The notes under the pieces: generated by a model | What the model was told of the DNA's origin: nothing | What the model saw: the letters and a program-made list of their open reading frames with translations, nothing else | The model's database searches: none | DNA from: UMGS1696 sp964634795 | Lineage (GTDB): Bacteria; Bacillota; Clostridia; Oscillospirales; CAG-272 | Length of the DNA: 48,676 nt | Direction of reading: 5' to 3' | Assembly: GCA_964634795.1 (NCBI GenBank) | Contig: CAZWLL010000012.1 | Coordinates: 1-48,676, forward strand | Shown here: piece by piece, positions 1 to 8,440 of the stretch | How positions within the stretch are numbered: the stretch's first letter is position 1 | Layout: each line of letters opens with the position of its first letter | Made by a program: the position numbers and the translations under genes

Positions 1-2
1 CG

Positions 3-53
3 TGTGCCGCCGAGGTTGACGAATACCTTATGGAATACAGCAATATGGAATAA
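3..53 (+). CDS. Possible 3' end of a gene cut by the window edge
   Basis: The first bases contain an open frame that runs in from the left edge and stops with TAA at 51-53. It ends in a charged, helix-like tail (EVDEYLMEYSNME). The strong hairpin at 71-107 follows 17 bases later, as expected for a convergent gene end. Only 16 codons are visible, so the family cannot be recognised and the frame could be chance. Confidence 0.3.
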   Translation, partial: CAAEVDEYLMEYSNME

Positions 54-70
54 ATTTCGACAAAAAAATA

Positions 71-107
71 TCCCTTGTATGCATATCATTGATATGCATA
101 CAAGGGA
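71..107 (-). terminator. Intrinsic terminator of the acyl-CoA ligase gene
   Basis: A perfect 17-bp inverted repeat with a 3-nt loop is centred on bases 88-90. On the minus strand it is followed by UAUUUUUUU. It lies 10 nt after the ligase stop codon. On the plus strand the following bases are also T-rich, so it may terminate a convergent gene from the left as well. Confidence 0.9.
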
Positions 108-116
108 ATTTTCATT

Positions 117-1751
117 TTATCTTGTTGTTTGTGCTTCTACAAGAGATACACCGCAATACATTTCTCTGAGTTTAGGCTTTTCGATTTTACCTGTGGGATT
201 ACGCGGAACATCTGCGAAAATTATTTTTCTCGGGCGCTTATAACGGGGAAGTCCGAGACAGAATTCATTAATTTCTTCTTCTGTAGCTGTAACATCGGGC
301 TTTAGCTCTATTATTGCCGCGGCAATTTCACCGAGTCGTGTGTCAGGCAGTCCGATGACGGCAACATCCTTGATTTTGTCGTTTTGTCTAAGATAATCTT
401 CAATCTGTACGGGGTATAGGTTTTCGCCGCCTGTGATAACCACATCTTTTTTACGGTCAACAAGGTAGATAAAACCTTCATCATCACGTTTAGCCATGTC
501 ACCAGTATAGAGCCAACCGTTTTTCAATATTTCATTTGTAGCTGCTTCATTTTTGTAATAGCATTTCATAACGCCGGGGCCTTTAACGATTAACTCACCG
601 ACTTCTTCGGGAGCACATCTGTGTCCGTCAGGCGCAATAATATCGGCTTCCCAAAGATAACCGGGTACGCCTATGGCACCTACTTTGTTTATATTTTCTA
701 CGCCGAGATGGACACAACCGGGGCCTATTGATTCAGACAAACCGTAATTTGTGTCGTACTGATGATGCGGGAAAACTGCCTTCCAACGCTTAATAAGTGA
801 CGGAGGTACAGGCTGAGCACCGATGTGCATAAGTCTCCATTGTGACAGACGGTAATCTTCAAGCTTTACATCCCCTCTGTCAATAGCATCGAGTATATCC
901 TGAGCCCACGGAACAAGAAGCCATACTATTGTAGCTTTTTCGTTTGATATAGTACGCAGTATCCATTCGGGTGAAACGCCCTTGAGAATTACTGCGCGGC
1001 TGCCGCTGATAAGACTGCCGAACCAGTGCATTTTAGCACCTGTATGATAGAGCGGCGGGATACATAAAAATACATCGTTTCTCGTTTGTCCGTGGTGATT
1101 CTGTTCCGTACGGCAAGAGTTGATTAAGGAGCGATGAGCGTGGAGAATAGCTTTCGGGAAACCGGTAGTACCCGATGAAAAATAGATTGCCGCATCGTCA
1201 TCTTCGGTAAGCTCAACAGCAGGAGCGGTAGAGGAACAGTAAGTAACAAGCTTGTCATAGCTGTCGGCAAATTCAGGCGGATTTTTGCCTACAAAGAAGT
1301 AATTTTTCACAAGAGGCATATCAAGAAATACGGTAGCCACTCTCTCAGTGAATTCAGGACCGAATACAAGAACGGAAACATCGGCAAGCTCCGCACAATA
1401 TTTGATTTCATCGGATGAATAACGATAATTCATCGGAACAGCAAGCGCACCTGTTTTAAGAATTCCGAAATAAATCGGAAGCCATTCAAGGCAATTCATA
1501 AGCAAAATCGCAACCTTGTCACCCTTTTCAACTCCGCGGGTTTTAAGAAGATTCGCAAAACGGTTTGCTTTTGTATCGAATTCTTTCCATGTCATTTCAC
1601 GGCGATATTTTTCACCCGGTGTGGCCTCGATTAATGAATATTCACGCCATGTAATATTTACATCAGGTTGGTTTGCGGGGTTGATTTCCACCAATGCCAC
1701 ATCATCGGGATACAGCTTTGCATTTCTTTCAAGAAGATCGGTAATTACCAT
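117..1751 (-). CDS. AMP-dependent acyl/aryl-CoA ligase (ANL superfamily)
   Basis: This 544-residue protein has the full ANL adenylate-forming architecture. The phosphate-binding motif FSSGTTGFPK is at residues 191-200, the hinge region GWLYTGDMAKRDDEGF is followed by VDRKKDVVITGGENLYP, and the C-terminal catalytic lysine lies in NPTGK (about residue 522). Such enzymes activate a carboxylic acid as acyl-AMP and transfer it to CoA. The substrate cannot be read from sequence; the overall look is of medium-chain or aryl-acid ligases. The gene stands alone in its transcript, behind its own promoter and a T-box leader (1841-2129), which is unusual for this family. ATG 1751 gives a natural N-terminus (MVITDLLERNAKLYPDD). 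No in-frame start exists upstream because a TGA lies 18 nt before it. The ribosome site is discussed at 1752-1805. Confidence 0.88.
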   Translation of the reverse strand: MVITDLLERNAKLYPDDVALVEINPANQPDVNITWREYSLIEATPGEKYRREMTWKEFDTKANRFANLLKTRGVEKGDKVAILLMNCLEWLPIYFGILKTGALAVPMNYRYSSDEIKYCAELADVSVLVFGPEFTERVATVFLDMPLVKNYFFVGKNPPEFADSYDKLVTYCSSTAPAVELTEDDDAAIYFSSGTTGFPKAILHAHRSLINSCRTEQNHHGQTRNDVFLCIPPLYHTGAKMHWFGSLISGSRAVILKGVSPEWILRTISNEKATIVWLLVPWAQDILDAIDRGDVKLEDYRLSQWRLMHIGAQPVPPSLIKRWKAVFPHHQYDTNYGLSESIGPGCVHLGVENINKVGAIGVPGYLWEADIIAPDGHRCAPEEVGELIVKGPGVMKCYYKNEAATNEILKNGWLYTGDMAKRDDEGFIYLVDRKKDVVITGGENLYPVQIEDYLRQNDKIKDVAVIGLPDTRLGEIAAAIIELKPDVTATEEEINEFCLGLPRYKRPRKIIFADVPRNPTGKIEKPKLREMYCGVSLVEAQTTR

Positions 1752-1805
1752 AATTTCAGCCGCACATCATGTGTTATGAAGCAATGTGCCGGCTATGCCT
1801 CCTTC
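1752..1805 (-). promoter_or_regulatory. Shine-Dalgarno separated from the start codon by a hairpin
   Basis: The only good ribosome site before the ligase ATG is GAAGGAGG at 1798-1805, about 46 nt upstream. Between them, GCCGGCACAT (1784-1793) can pair with ATGTGCGGC (1759-1767) with one bulged G. If this hairpin forms, the effective distance from the Shine-Dalgarno to the ATG is about 11 nt, a normal spacing. The pairing is visible in sequence; that it brings the two sites together is inference. Confidence 0.5.
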
Positions 1806-1840
1806 AAACATTAATTAAGAAATAATTCTTAGACTGGCGG

Positions 1841-2129
1841 AAAACAAAAAGTCCTCTGCCGACTAATCAAGCAGAGGACGGATGTACCGTGTTACCACCT
1901 CAATTTACTATACTCTTACGAGCATAGCCTCAGCAGGCACTATAAATGCCCCGATATTATAACGTATATCACACGTCACAGCCTACACAGGTTGTTTGTA
2001 ACCCTTCAGTGTGCTGCTACGGAAATGTATTCACGTAAGTTAACTTCATCGGTTTTCACCGCCCACCGACTCTCTGTCAAGTACCTTGCGTTACTGATTT
2101 TCCATCATCGCATTGTAAAACATAAACAT
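1841..2129 (-). promoter_or_regulatory. T-box leader with probable Tyr (UAC) specifier
   Basis: Read on the minus strand, the leader has the hallmark T-box AGGTGGTAACACGGT (1886-1900). This is followed by a 9-bp terminator stem, GTCCTCTGC/GCAGAGGAC, and TTTTTGTTTT. Upstream is a Stem I with AGAGAGTCGG and the distal loop GGTGAAAACC. The 3' side of Stem I reads GTGAATACATTTCC. By the usual GAA-NNN-A arrangement of the specifier loop the codon is UAC (Tyr). T-boxes bind uncharged tRNA and switch a terminator to an antiterminator. The T-box call is firm; the specifier is read by eye. The next gene downstream is the acyl-CoA ligase, not a tRNA synthetase. Confidence 0.9.
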
Positions 2130-2158
2130 ATGATACCACGAACAAATACTGTTGTCAA
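2130..2158 (-). promoter_or_regulatory. Sigma-A promoter of the T-box/acyl-CoA ligase transcript
   Basis: TTGACA (2153-2158 as its complement) and TATCAT (2130-2135) are separated by exactly 17 nt. The promoter lies just after the hisS stop codon, so the T-box unit is transcribed on its own rather than only by read-through from hisS. Confidence 0.8.
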
Positions 2159-2172
2159 TAGTATTTATGAAA

Positions 2173-3411
2173 TTAATTTTCAAAATGTTTAATCTCATCC
2201 TGAGACATAACACGGCAGCCACTGAAACCGCTTTCTTCGAGTTTTGAGAACAGTTTTCCGAGCTTTTTAACCGATTGATACAGAGCGACATCGTATTCGC
2301 CGCGGAGCGTGTCAGCATATTTTAATGCGTCAATGAAGTTGTCATCGTTATAAATAACGGCAAATTTTTTCTTCTGTGTAGGAATTTTATAGTTTTGTTC
2401 AAGAAGAATAGCGCAGAGACGTTCGAATCCGATAGAGAATCCGACTGCGGGAATGCTCTCACCGAGGAATTTTCCGATGAGGTTGTCGTATCTTCCACCG
2501 CCGCCGATAGCGCCTTTAAAGTCGGGACTTGAAATTTCGAATACTGTACCTGTGTAGTAGCCTTGACCGCGTACAAGTGTCATATCGTATGTAACCTCAA
2601 ATCCGTCGGCGAGAGAATTAGCCGCATCCATAATGCGTCTGAGATTATCGATGGAATCGAGTTTACAGCAAAGCTTTTCGGCATCATCAAGTGTAAACGG
2701 CTCAACACTTACAGAGCTGATAAGCTTTTCTACTTTTGTGTTGTCGAATTTTTTCTCTATAAGCTCGGCTTTAACTCCGTCGAAGCCTATTTTATCGAGC
2801 TTATCCAGAGATATGCATACTGAGTCACAGTCTTCCTCCGCAAATCCCGCACCCATAATTATAGCTTTAAGAAGTCTGCGGTCATTGATTCTTATACCGA
2901 ATCGAGTGAAACCGATGTTGTGGAGTGCTTTTGCTGTGGTTGTTATAAGTTCAACCTCAGATGTCCAGGAGTCTGAACCGATTATATCTATATCGCACTG
3001 ATAAAACTCACGCATTCTGCCTTTCTGCGGGCGTTCGGCACGGTATACTCTGTCTATTTGAATTACCTTGAAGGGATTCTGCAGTTTTGCACGGTTATTA
3101 GAATAATAGCGCGTGAGGGGAAGAGTAAGGTCGTATCTCAGTCCCATGTCAGCGATTTCTTTTTCGTTTACATCGGAGGATGAAAGCGCTTCTTCAAGCT
3201 TTTCACCGCGCTTCATAATTTTAAAAATTAAGTTGAGGTTTTCTCCGCCGTCACTTTTATCGAGATTTTCGATATCCTCTATTATAGGTGTCGATATTCT
3301 TTCGAATCCGCAAGAGCGGTAGGTTTCGAGAATACTGTTTTGAAGATAGTCGCGTATGAGAACCTCATTCGGAAGATAATCCGAAGTACCTTTTACTGGT
3401 GTTATTTTCAT
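2173..3411 (-). CDS. hisS: Histidyl-tRNA synthetase
   Basis: A 412-residue class II aminoacyl-tRNA synthetase that charges tRNA-His. The N-terminus KITPVKGTSDYLPNE contains the expected KGT.DY signature. Motif 2 appears as RVYRAERPQKGRMREFYQCD. The histidine-specific loop reads RGQGYYTGTVFE, where many homologues have RGLDYYT.TVFE. A motif-3-like GFSIGFERL and a C-terminal anticodon-binding domain follow. ATG 3411 is preceded by AAAGGA at good spacing. It has its own consensus promoter (3443-3471) behind radA. Length is close to the family norm. No T-box precedes it; the T-box in this region lies downstream of hisS. Confidence 0.96.
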   Translation of the reverse strand: MKITPVKGTSDYLPNEVLIRDYLQNSILETYRSCGFERISTPIIEDIENLDKSDGGENLNLIFKIMKRGEKLEEALSSSDVNEKEIADMGLRYDLTLPLTRYYSNNRAKLQNPFKVIQIDRVYRAERPQKGRMREFYQCDIDIIGSDSWTSEVELITTTAKALHNIGFTRFGIRINDRRLLKAIIMGAGFAEEDCDSVCISLDKLDKIGFDGVKAELIEKKFDNTKVEKLISSVSVEPFTLDDAEKLCCKLDSIDNLRRIMDAANSLADGFEVTYDMTLVRGQGYYTGTVFEISSPDFKGAIGGGGRYDNLIGKFLGESIPAVGFSIGFERLCAILLEQNYKIPTQKKKFAVIYNDDNFIDALKYADTLRGEYDVALYQSVKKLGKLFSKLEESGFSGCRVMSQDEIKHFEN

Positions 3412-3442
3412 GGCATTGTTTCCTTTAATGTTTTAATAATAC

Positions 3443-3471
3443 ATTGTATAATATTTTTGAGTAATTGTCAA
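3443..3471 (-). promoter_or_regulatory. hisS promoter overlapping the radA stop codon
   Basis: TTGACA (3466-3471) and TACAAT (3443-3448) are spaced by 17 nt. The -35 box overlaps the TGA stop of radA (ACTTGACAA), so hisS can be expressed independently of the upstream gene. Confidence 0.85.
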
Positions 3472-4868
3472 GTAGTTGTCTTTTTATCTTCAGAGAGAAG
3501 CTTGAGAGCATCGTATATGCCGCCCAAATGAACCAGCTCTACTCCGTCGGGAATGTTTTTCAGGTGTGAGCGTTTGGGCAGTGCTATTTTCGTAAAACCT
3601 AGACGATACGCTTCATTCACTCTCTGCTCAATCGAAGCAACCGATCTGAATTCACCCGAGAGACCTACTTCACCGAAAGCAATCACATTATCCGGAACAG
3701 GCAAGTCTCTGAGTGAGGAAATCATTGCGAGACATGCCGCGGCGTCGATTGAAGGCTCGTCAAGTCTTAATCCGCCTATAACATTAAGATAAACATCGCA
3801 TGCTGAAAATTTCAGTCCAAGTCTTTTCTCAAGTACGGCGAGAAGAAGGCACATACGATTATAATCGATACCGTTGGATGTTCGACGCGGAGAGGGAAAT
3901 ACTGTCGGTGTGACCAAAGCCTGTATTTCGGCAATAAGAGGGCGGCTTCCTTCCATTATACAAACAGCACAGCTGCCGCTGACACCCGTAGGTCTTCCTT
4001 CAAGCAGCATTGCGGATGGATTTGCGACTTCCTCAAGTCCGTCTTCGCACATTTCGAAAACTCCGATTTCATTAGTTGAACCGAAGCGGTTTTTAATAGC
4101 TCGAATTATACGGTGAGGCTGTCTTCTGTCACCTTCAAAGTATAAAACCGCGTCTACCATATGCTCGAGAACCTTAGGCCCTGCAATACCGCCTTCTTTG
4201 TTGACATGACCTACGATGATTATCGATGTTCCGTTGCTTTTAGCACGCTCTATCAATATTGAGGCACACTCACGTACTTGAGTAACGCTTCCGCTCATTG
4301 AGGAGGAGGTTTCGGTATATATAGTTTGAATGGAGTCGACTATCATAACATCCGGCTTGAGTCTGTCAAATTCAGCGATTATTTCAGATATATTCGCTGC
4401 AGTCAGAACATAAACAAATTCAGCGTTAATTCCCAATCTGTCGGCACGCATTTTCAGCTGTACCTTTGACTCTTCACCTGATACATACAATACACTGCAT
4501 GAGTCTCCGATTTGTCCGCAGAGCTGCATGAGCAGTGTGGATTTGCCTATACCCGGCTCTCCCGCAAGCAGTACTACGGAGCCTTCAACCATTCCTCCAC
4601 CGAGAACACGGTCGAGTTCCCCTATACCTGTACTGTGACGCAGATAATCCGGCATCGTGAATTCACCGAACTTTTGAGCATGCTCATAATCCTTTTCAAG
4701 CTTAACGGAACCTGTTATGCCTTTAGCTGAGCTTGATTTAGGAGATACCTGATATGTTTCCTCGACAAATGTATTCCAAGCTCCGCAATTCGGGCATTTA
4801 CCCAACCATTTCGAACTTTGATAATCACATTCACTGCAAACATAAACTGACTTAGATGATGGTTTCAT
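3468..4868 (-). CDS. radA: DNA repair protein RadA (Sms)
   Basis: A 466-residue RecA-like ATPase that promotes branch migration during recombinational repair. It has an N-terminal four-cysteine zinc finger (C11, C14, C25, C28), Walker A GEPGIGKST at about residues 105-113, and the RadA signature KNRFGSTNEIG. A C-terminal Lon-protease-like domain includes the GEVGLSGEFR stretch. Length and domain order are standard. The start ATG has CAAGGAA upstream. It precedes hisS on the same strand and may be partly co-transcribed with it. Confidence 0.96.
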   Translation of the reverse strand: MKPSSKSVYVCSECDYQSSKWLGKCPNCGAWNTFVEETYQVSPKSSSAKGITGSVKLEKDYEHAQKFGEFTMPDYLRHSTGIGELDRVLGGGMVEGSVVLLAGEPGIGKSTLLMQLCGQIGDSCSVLYVSGEESKVQLKMRADRLGINAEFVYVLTAANISEIIAEFDRLKPDVMIVDSIQTIYTETSSSMSGSVTQVRECASILIERAKSNGTSIIIVGHVNKEGGIAGPKVLEHMVDAVLYFEGDRRQPHRIIRAIKNRFGSTNEIGVFEMCEDGLEEVANPSAMLLEGRPTGVSGSCAVCIMEGSRPLIAEIQALVTPTVFPSPRRTSNGIDYNRMCLLLAVLEKRLGLKFSACDVYLNVIGGLRLDEPSIDAAACLAMISSLRDLPVPDNVIAFGEVGLSGEFRSVASIEQRVNEAYRLGFTKIALPKRSHLKNIPDGVELVHLGGIYDALKLLSEDKKTTT

Positions 4869-4912
4869 AATGGGTTTCCTTGATAAAATTGAATTTAGAA
4901 CAAAAATACCTC

Positions 4913-4957
4913 AAAAAACTCCGTATTCTCATTGAATTGAGACGTACGGAGTTTTTT
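4913..4957. terminator. Bidirectional intrinsic terminator after the ABC ATPase gene
   Basis: AAAAAACTCCGTA pairs perfectly with TACGGAGTTTTTT, with an inner TCTCA/TGAGA extension. It separates the ABC transporter unit from radA and has a T-run in both orientations. Confidence 0.85.
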
Positions 4958-4966
4958 CGTGTGTGA

Positions 4967-5698
4967 TTAGTAGCTTGTGATTGTGCGTTTGTTTCCGCCT
5001 ATGTAGTCTCTTTCAAGTGAAAGAATACCGTTGTCCATACGGAAAATGCGGTCTGCATGTTCCGCTATTGATAAGTCATGCGTTACCATAATAAGTGTTT
5101 GTCCCATCTCCTCTCTTGTTTTGAGAAGGAGCTTCAAAACCTCATCGGCATTGTTTCTGTCAAGGTTTCCTGTAGGTTCATCGGCAAACACTATGTCGGG
5201 CATGTTAATCAGTGCTCTCGCAATGGCAACTCTTTGCTGCTGACCTCCTGAAAGCTCTGACGGCAAGTGGTTGAGTCGTTCTGTCAACTGCAGAGTTTCA
5301 ACCAGGCGACGAAGAGTTTCCTGATATGAGAGTTCGGACTTATTGCACATCATTGTGGGAATAAGAATATTTTCGAGTGCTGTGAATTGCGGAATAAGAT
5401 TGTGTCTCTGGAAAATGAAGCCCATGTTCATTCCGCGGAATCTGCTGAGCTCATCGGCAGACATTTTTGTGATATCCTGACCGCGAATTAAAACTCTTCC
5501 CGCATCGGCGGAGTCAAGGCCGGCACATATATGAAGAAATGTTGATTTACCGGAACCGGATGTACCTATAATCGCAACAAATTCACCCGGCTCGACTTTT
5601 ATACTGACTCTGTTTACGGCAGTAATAACCGTATCGTATTGTTTATATTGCTTGATAACGCTTTCAGTTTGAAGCATATATTCTATTGTATTAGCCAT
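4967..5698 (-). CDS. ABC transporter ATP-binding protein, LolD/MacB/BceA type
   Basis: A 243-residue ABC ATPase with Walker A GTSGSGKST, Q-loop FQRHNLIP, signature LSGGQQQRVAIARAL, Walker B IVFADEPTGNLD and H-loop VTHD. These are typical of the MacB/LolD/BceA family that energises FtsX-like permeases rather than classical solute importers. I chose ATG 5698 because it has CAGGA at normal spacing; the frame continues to a TTG at 5731 without a good ribosome site. It is the second gene of a pair with the permease (5810-8080). The substrate is unknown. Family members export lipoproteins, peptides or antibiotics, or act in signalling; no two-component system is adjacent here. Confidence 0.9.
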   Translation of the reverse strand: MANTIEYMLQTESVIKQYKQYDTVITAVNRVSIKVEPGEFVAIIGTSGSGKSTFLHICAGLDSADAGRVLIRGQDITKMSADELSRFRGMNMGFIFQRHNLIPQFTALENILIPTMMCNKSELSYQETLRRLVETLQLTERLNHLPSELSGGQQQRVAIARALINMPDIVFADEPTGNLDRNNADEVLKLLLKTREEMGQTLIMVTHDLSIAEHADRIFRMDNGILSLERDYIGGNKRTITSY

Positions 5699-5809
5699 TT
5701 TAAAATCCTGACCTTTCACGTAATTATTCAATAACCGATAAGCCTGTACAGAAGCCTATCGTAAAACTTCACTTGATTCGGAATATTTCCGATAAACCGT
5801 ACATTAAAA

Positions 5810-8080
5810 TTATTCTTCTCCCGAATATTCGGCACCTGCTCCGCCGTTCTGGAGTGAGTAACGGTTTTTATAGTAACTTCTGTACGGGAGGTATGTGGAG
5901 AAGAAGCCGCATGCTACAGACATCACGATGCTTGTCAGTATAGCATACCACGGCATGTAGAATACGTAACGAACATTTTCACCTGAGAAGTAAGGCATAA
6001 TTACATTGTAGAGGTAGAACAGTATATAGCTGCCGGCGTAGCTGAGTATTATCGATACAAACAGCGACATTACAGCCATGCATAAACCTCCCTGCAGATA
6101 AATCTGTTTGATTTCTTTTTGAATAGCACCGATTGACTGCAGAATATTGAATTCTTTCTCTCTTTTTGTATAGTAAAGGGTTTGTGAGAAGAACCATACC
6201 AGAGGAGAAATAAGAAGAATGAGCAGAGAAATGCAGACATAGAGTTCGCTGTAATGCTTGTCTGCTGCGATGGCGTTTGTCAGAGTAATATCTTTATTTG
6301 ATACCTTAACATCACCGTAAGTATGGCTCCAATTTCTGATTTCGGCATAAAGCTCGTTAACCTCATCTGTTGTTATAGTCTTTTCAACATAGATGTTAAA
6401 GGACGTAGCCTTCGGAACCTTTCCCGTGATTGTATAGTAATCATCGAGATTCATAAATATAGGTGTAGATCCGGACGGGATATCGTAGATTATCGCTCCG
6501 ATTGTGAACTCGTAATATTCATAATGGAAGAAATCTATTTGATTTTTCAGCAGTGAACGGCCTGTTACATTTGAATCTACTGCTTTTATCTGACCTGTTT
6601 TTACAGAAATATAGATTTTGTCTCCGACGTTGAATTTATATGTCGGTACGTTCGAAATCGAGTCACCTATAACTACATAACCGGGCTGAAGAACACTGGA
6701 GATATCTCCTTCGTAGTCATAATCTTCGAGAATACGTATCTGTTCCGAGGTCATGGCTTTATAGACAATGTCACTTGATACACGCCAGTTCTTGTCACCC
6801 GTGTCAAATTCAGTACCTTCGTAGTGAACAAGGTTTTTGAACGCGCGTACATTTTTCTTTTCGACTATCATATGAGAAGCGTTTTCGTAAGCTTCCGTGG
6901 TGTTGTCGTTGATTTCGACAGCACTTACTCCGCTCATGTTATAAAGCTCTTCACTCATAAGCTCATCGTATTCGAAGCCTGATTCCGAGAGGTTAACCTC
7001 AAACTGGGGACGTGGATAGTATAAATCCGTTGTGTAGATGTCCGCCATATATAAGCCCATTATAAACAATGCGCAGAATACGATAGCGGTACTGAGAAGC
7101 TGGATGTTGTATTTTCTGAAACGCCAGATTGAATAGAACTCGTACTTAACAGGGAACTTTTCCGCGAATATATTGAACGAGCGCATAGGAGAAGTTACAA
7201 GGTTGGAGTTGTCTTCCGTAATAATAAGCGACATGGGGTCCTTTACGGACATAATCTTCATAGGCGTCCATACGGATGCGAGAATTACAACGAGTGTAAA
7301 CAGGAATATCTTCAGTATTGACAATCCGTTAAATATGAATCCGTAACCCGACGGACTGTACATCAGATATGAAATAAGTGTGGAAATGCCGAGTGAGGGA
7401 ATAAAAGTTACAACAAATATAATGAAGAGTTCCCAAAACGCTGTCGAGAACAGCATTTTAAAGTCCGCACCGAATGTTAAATAAATACCGTACTGGAATT
7501 TGTATTGGTTAATTCTTATGTTGTACAAAGAAGTAAGAAGGAAAATAGATACGGCAAGAAGTATAATTGTTACAAAAACAAAGGTTGTGGTATTAGCCGC
7601 AATGTTTTTAGAGAAGGTCATAAGAGGCGTTGTAGCTTTTGTGAACGTTCTGTCGGCATCACCGAGAGCGGCGAGGTCAGGCTGATAGTTTTTTTCAAAT
7701 CTCTTGAGGCACTGATCGAGGTCGCCTGTGAAATAAAGATAAATATCATATCTGTTCTCACCGGTGAGAGAGTTGACATATTGCTCGGAAGAGACAACCT
7801 CAAATATCATGTCACTCTTAAAGACCGTTCCCTCATCTTTAATAAGGTAACGAGCCTGGTCCTCATTCAATCCTTTGAGAACCAAGTGATAGTTGTATTC
7901 TTCCATGACATGCTGATATTCGACATTGTTGTTGTTATCAGCCGATACGGACATCATACCATAAAGCACTTGGACGATGATTATCGCCATGAAAAAGCAA
8001 AAATACTGTTTGAAATTAAAAAAGACACTTTTCCATGCGATTGTTAAGCTTCTTTTTAAGTATTCGAATATTTTTTCCAA
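5810..8080 (-). CDS. FtsX-like ABC transporter permease
   Basis: A 756-residue membrane protein, partner of the ATPase downstream. Hydrophobic segments lie at roughly residues 20-42, 167-190, 213-238, 252-276 and 333-352. A hydrophilic, presumably extracellular stretch of about 260 residues follows, then three C-terminal segments (about 617-640, 667-692, 715-735) of the FtsX type. This resembles MacB/BceB-class permeases but I cannot name a substrate. The apparent start is TTG at 8080. A strong AAAGGAGGAAGG site lies about 45 nt upstream behind a small hairpin and a frame stop, so the exact start is unsettled. The N-terminal helix with AWKSVFFNFKQYFCFF is typical for the family. Confidence 0.85.
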   Translation of the reverse strand: MEKIFEYLKRSLTIAWKSVFFNFKQYFCFFMAIIIVQVLYGMMSVSADNNNNVEYQHVMEEYNYHLVLKGLNEDQARYLIKDEGTVFKSDMIFEVVSSEQYVNSLTGENRYDIYLYFTGDLDQCLKRFEKNYQPDLAALGDADRTFTKATTPLMTFSKNIAANTTTFVFVTIILLAVSIFLLTSLYNIRINQYKFQYGIYLTFGADFKMLFSTAFWELFIIFVVTFIPSLGISTLISYLMYSPSGYGFIFNGLSILKIFLFTLVVILASVWTPMKIMSVKDPMSLIITEDNSNLVTSPMRSFNIFAEKFPVKYEFYSIWRFRKYNIQLLSTAIVFCALFIMGLYMADIYTTDLYYPRPQFEVNLSESGFEYDELMSEELYNMSGVSAVEINDNTTEAYENASHMIVEKKNVRAFKNLVHYEGTEFDTGDKNWRVSSDIVYKAMTSEQIRILEDYDYEGDISSVLQPGYVVIGDSISNVPTYKFNVGDKIYISVKTGQIKAVDSNVTGRSLLKNQIDFFHYEYYEFTIGAIIYDIPSGSTPIFMNLDDYYTITGKVPKATSFNIYVEKTITTDEVNELYAEIRNWSHTYGDVKVSNKDITLTNAIAADKHYSELYVCISLLILLISPLVWFFSQTLYYTKREKEFNILQSIGAIQKEIKQIYLQGGLCMAVMSLFVSIILSYAGSYILFYLYNVIMPYFSGENVRYVFYMPWYAILTSIVMSVACGFFSTYLPYRSYYKNRYSLQNGGAGAEYSGEE

Positions 8081-8380
8081 AACTGAAAATGACAGTACAA
8101 GAAACTGCGTAAACGCAGCTTAAAATCTGCCTTCCTCCTTTGCTTTGCCAAAATACATAGTTATCAACGATTATTATAACATGAATTATTTTAAAAATAT
8201 ATTATATAATTGTGAATAACATAAATTTATTAATTTTTGGTAATACAAAAATAACAGTCATTTTTGTATATATTGTCTATTGTAGTTATTTTGTGTCATT
8301 AAAAAGAACTTAATCCCATCTTTGATTCAATCAGAGATTGAAATCCGACGAGTTATTCCGAATATATGTCAATGTGCAAA
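8081..8380. other. AT-rich intergenic region upstream of the permease gene
   Basis: No gene is visible in about 300 nt. On the minus strand it holds AAAGGAGGAAGG (near 8125-8137) and a small hairpin, AAGCTGCG/CGCAGTTT (about 8104-8123), just before the permease. A TATAAT-like element lies near 8172-8180 without a good -35 box. Weak AT-rich inverted repeats near 8250 and 8323-8344 have no clear role. Confidence 0.5.
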
Positions 8381-8419
8381 AGAAAAAACTCAAAGTGACG
8401 GTATGAAAATCACTTTGAG
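8381..8419 (-). terminator. Terminator of the shikimate operon
   Basis: A 10-bp perfect stem, CTCAAAGTGA/TCACTTTGAG, with an 11-nt loop is followed on the minus strand by TTTTTTCT. It lies about 20 nt after the aroQ stop codon and ends the operon. Confidence 0.92.
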
Positions 8420-8440
8420 CCTGATATAACGTGAAAAAGA

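Noticed and set aside
2005..2045. Thr (ACA) or Ile (AUA) as T-box specifier
   Set aside because: Both are readable with a one- or two-base shift, but the GAA-NNN-A context of known specifier loops favours UAC. Not excluded until folded computationally.
2091..2318. Minus-strand frame across the hisS end and T-box leader
   Set aside because: It overlaps the hisS coding end in another frame and the structured T-box RNA.
7505..8047. 180-codon plus-strand frame opposite the FtsX-like permease
   Set aside because: It is antisense to a well-supported membrane protein, has no ribosome site and no recognisable family.
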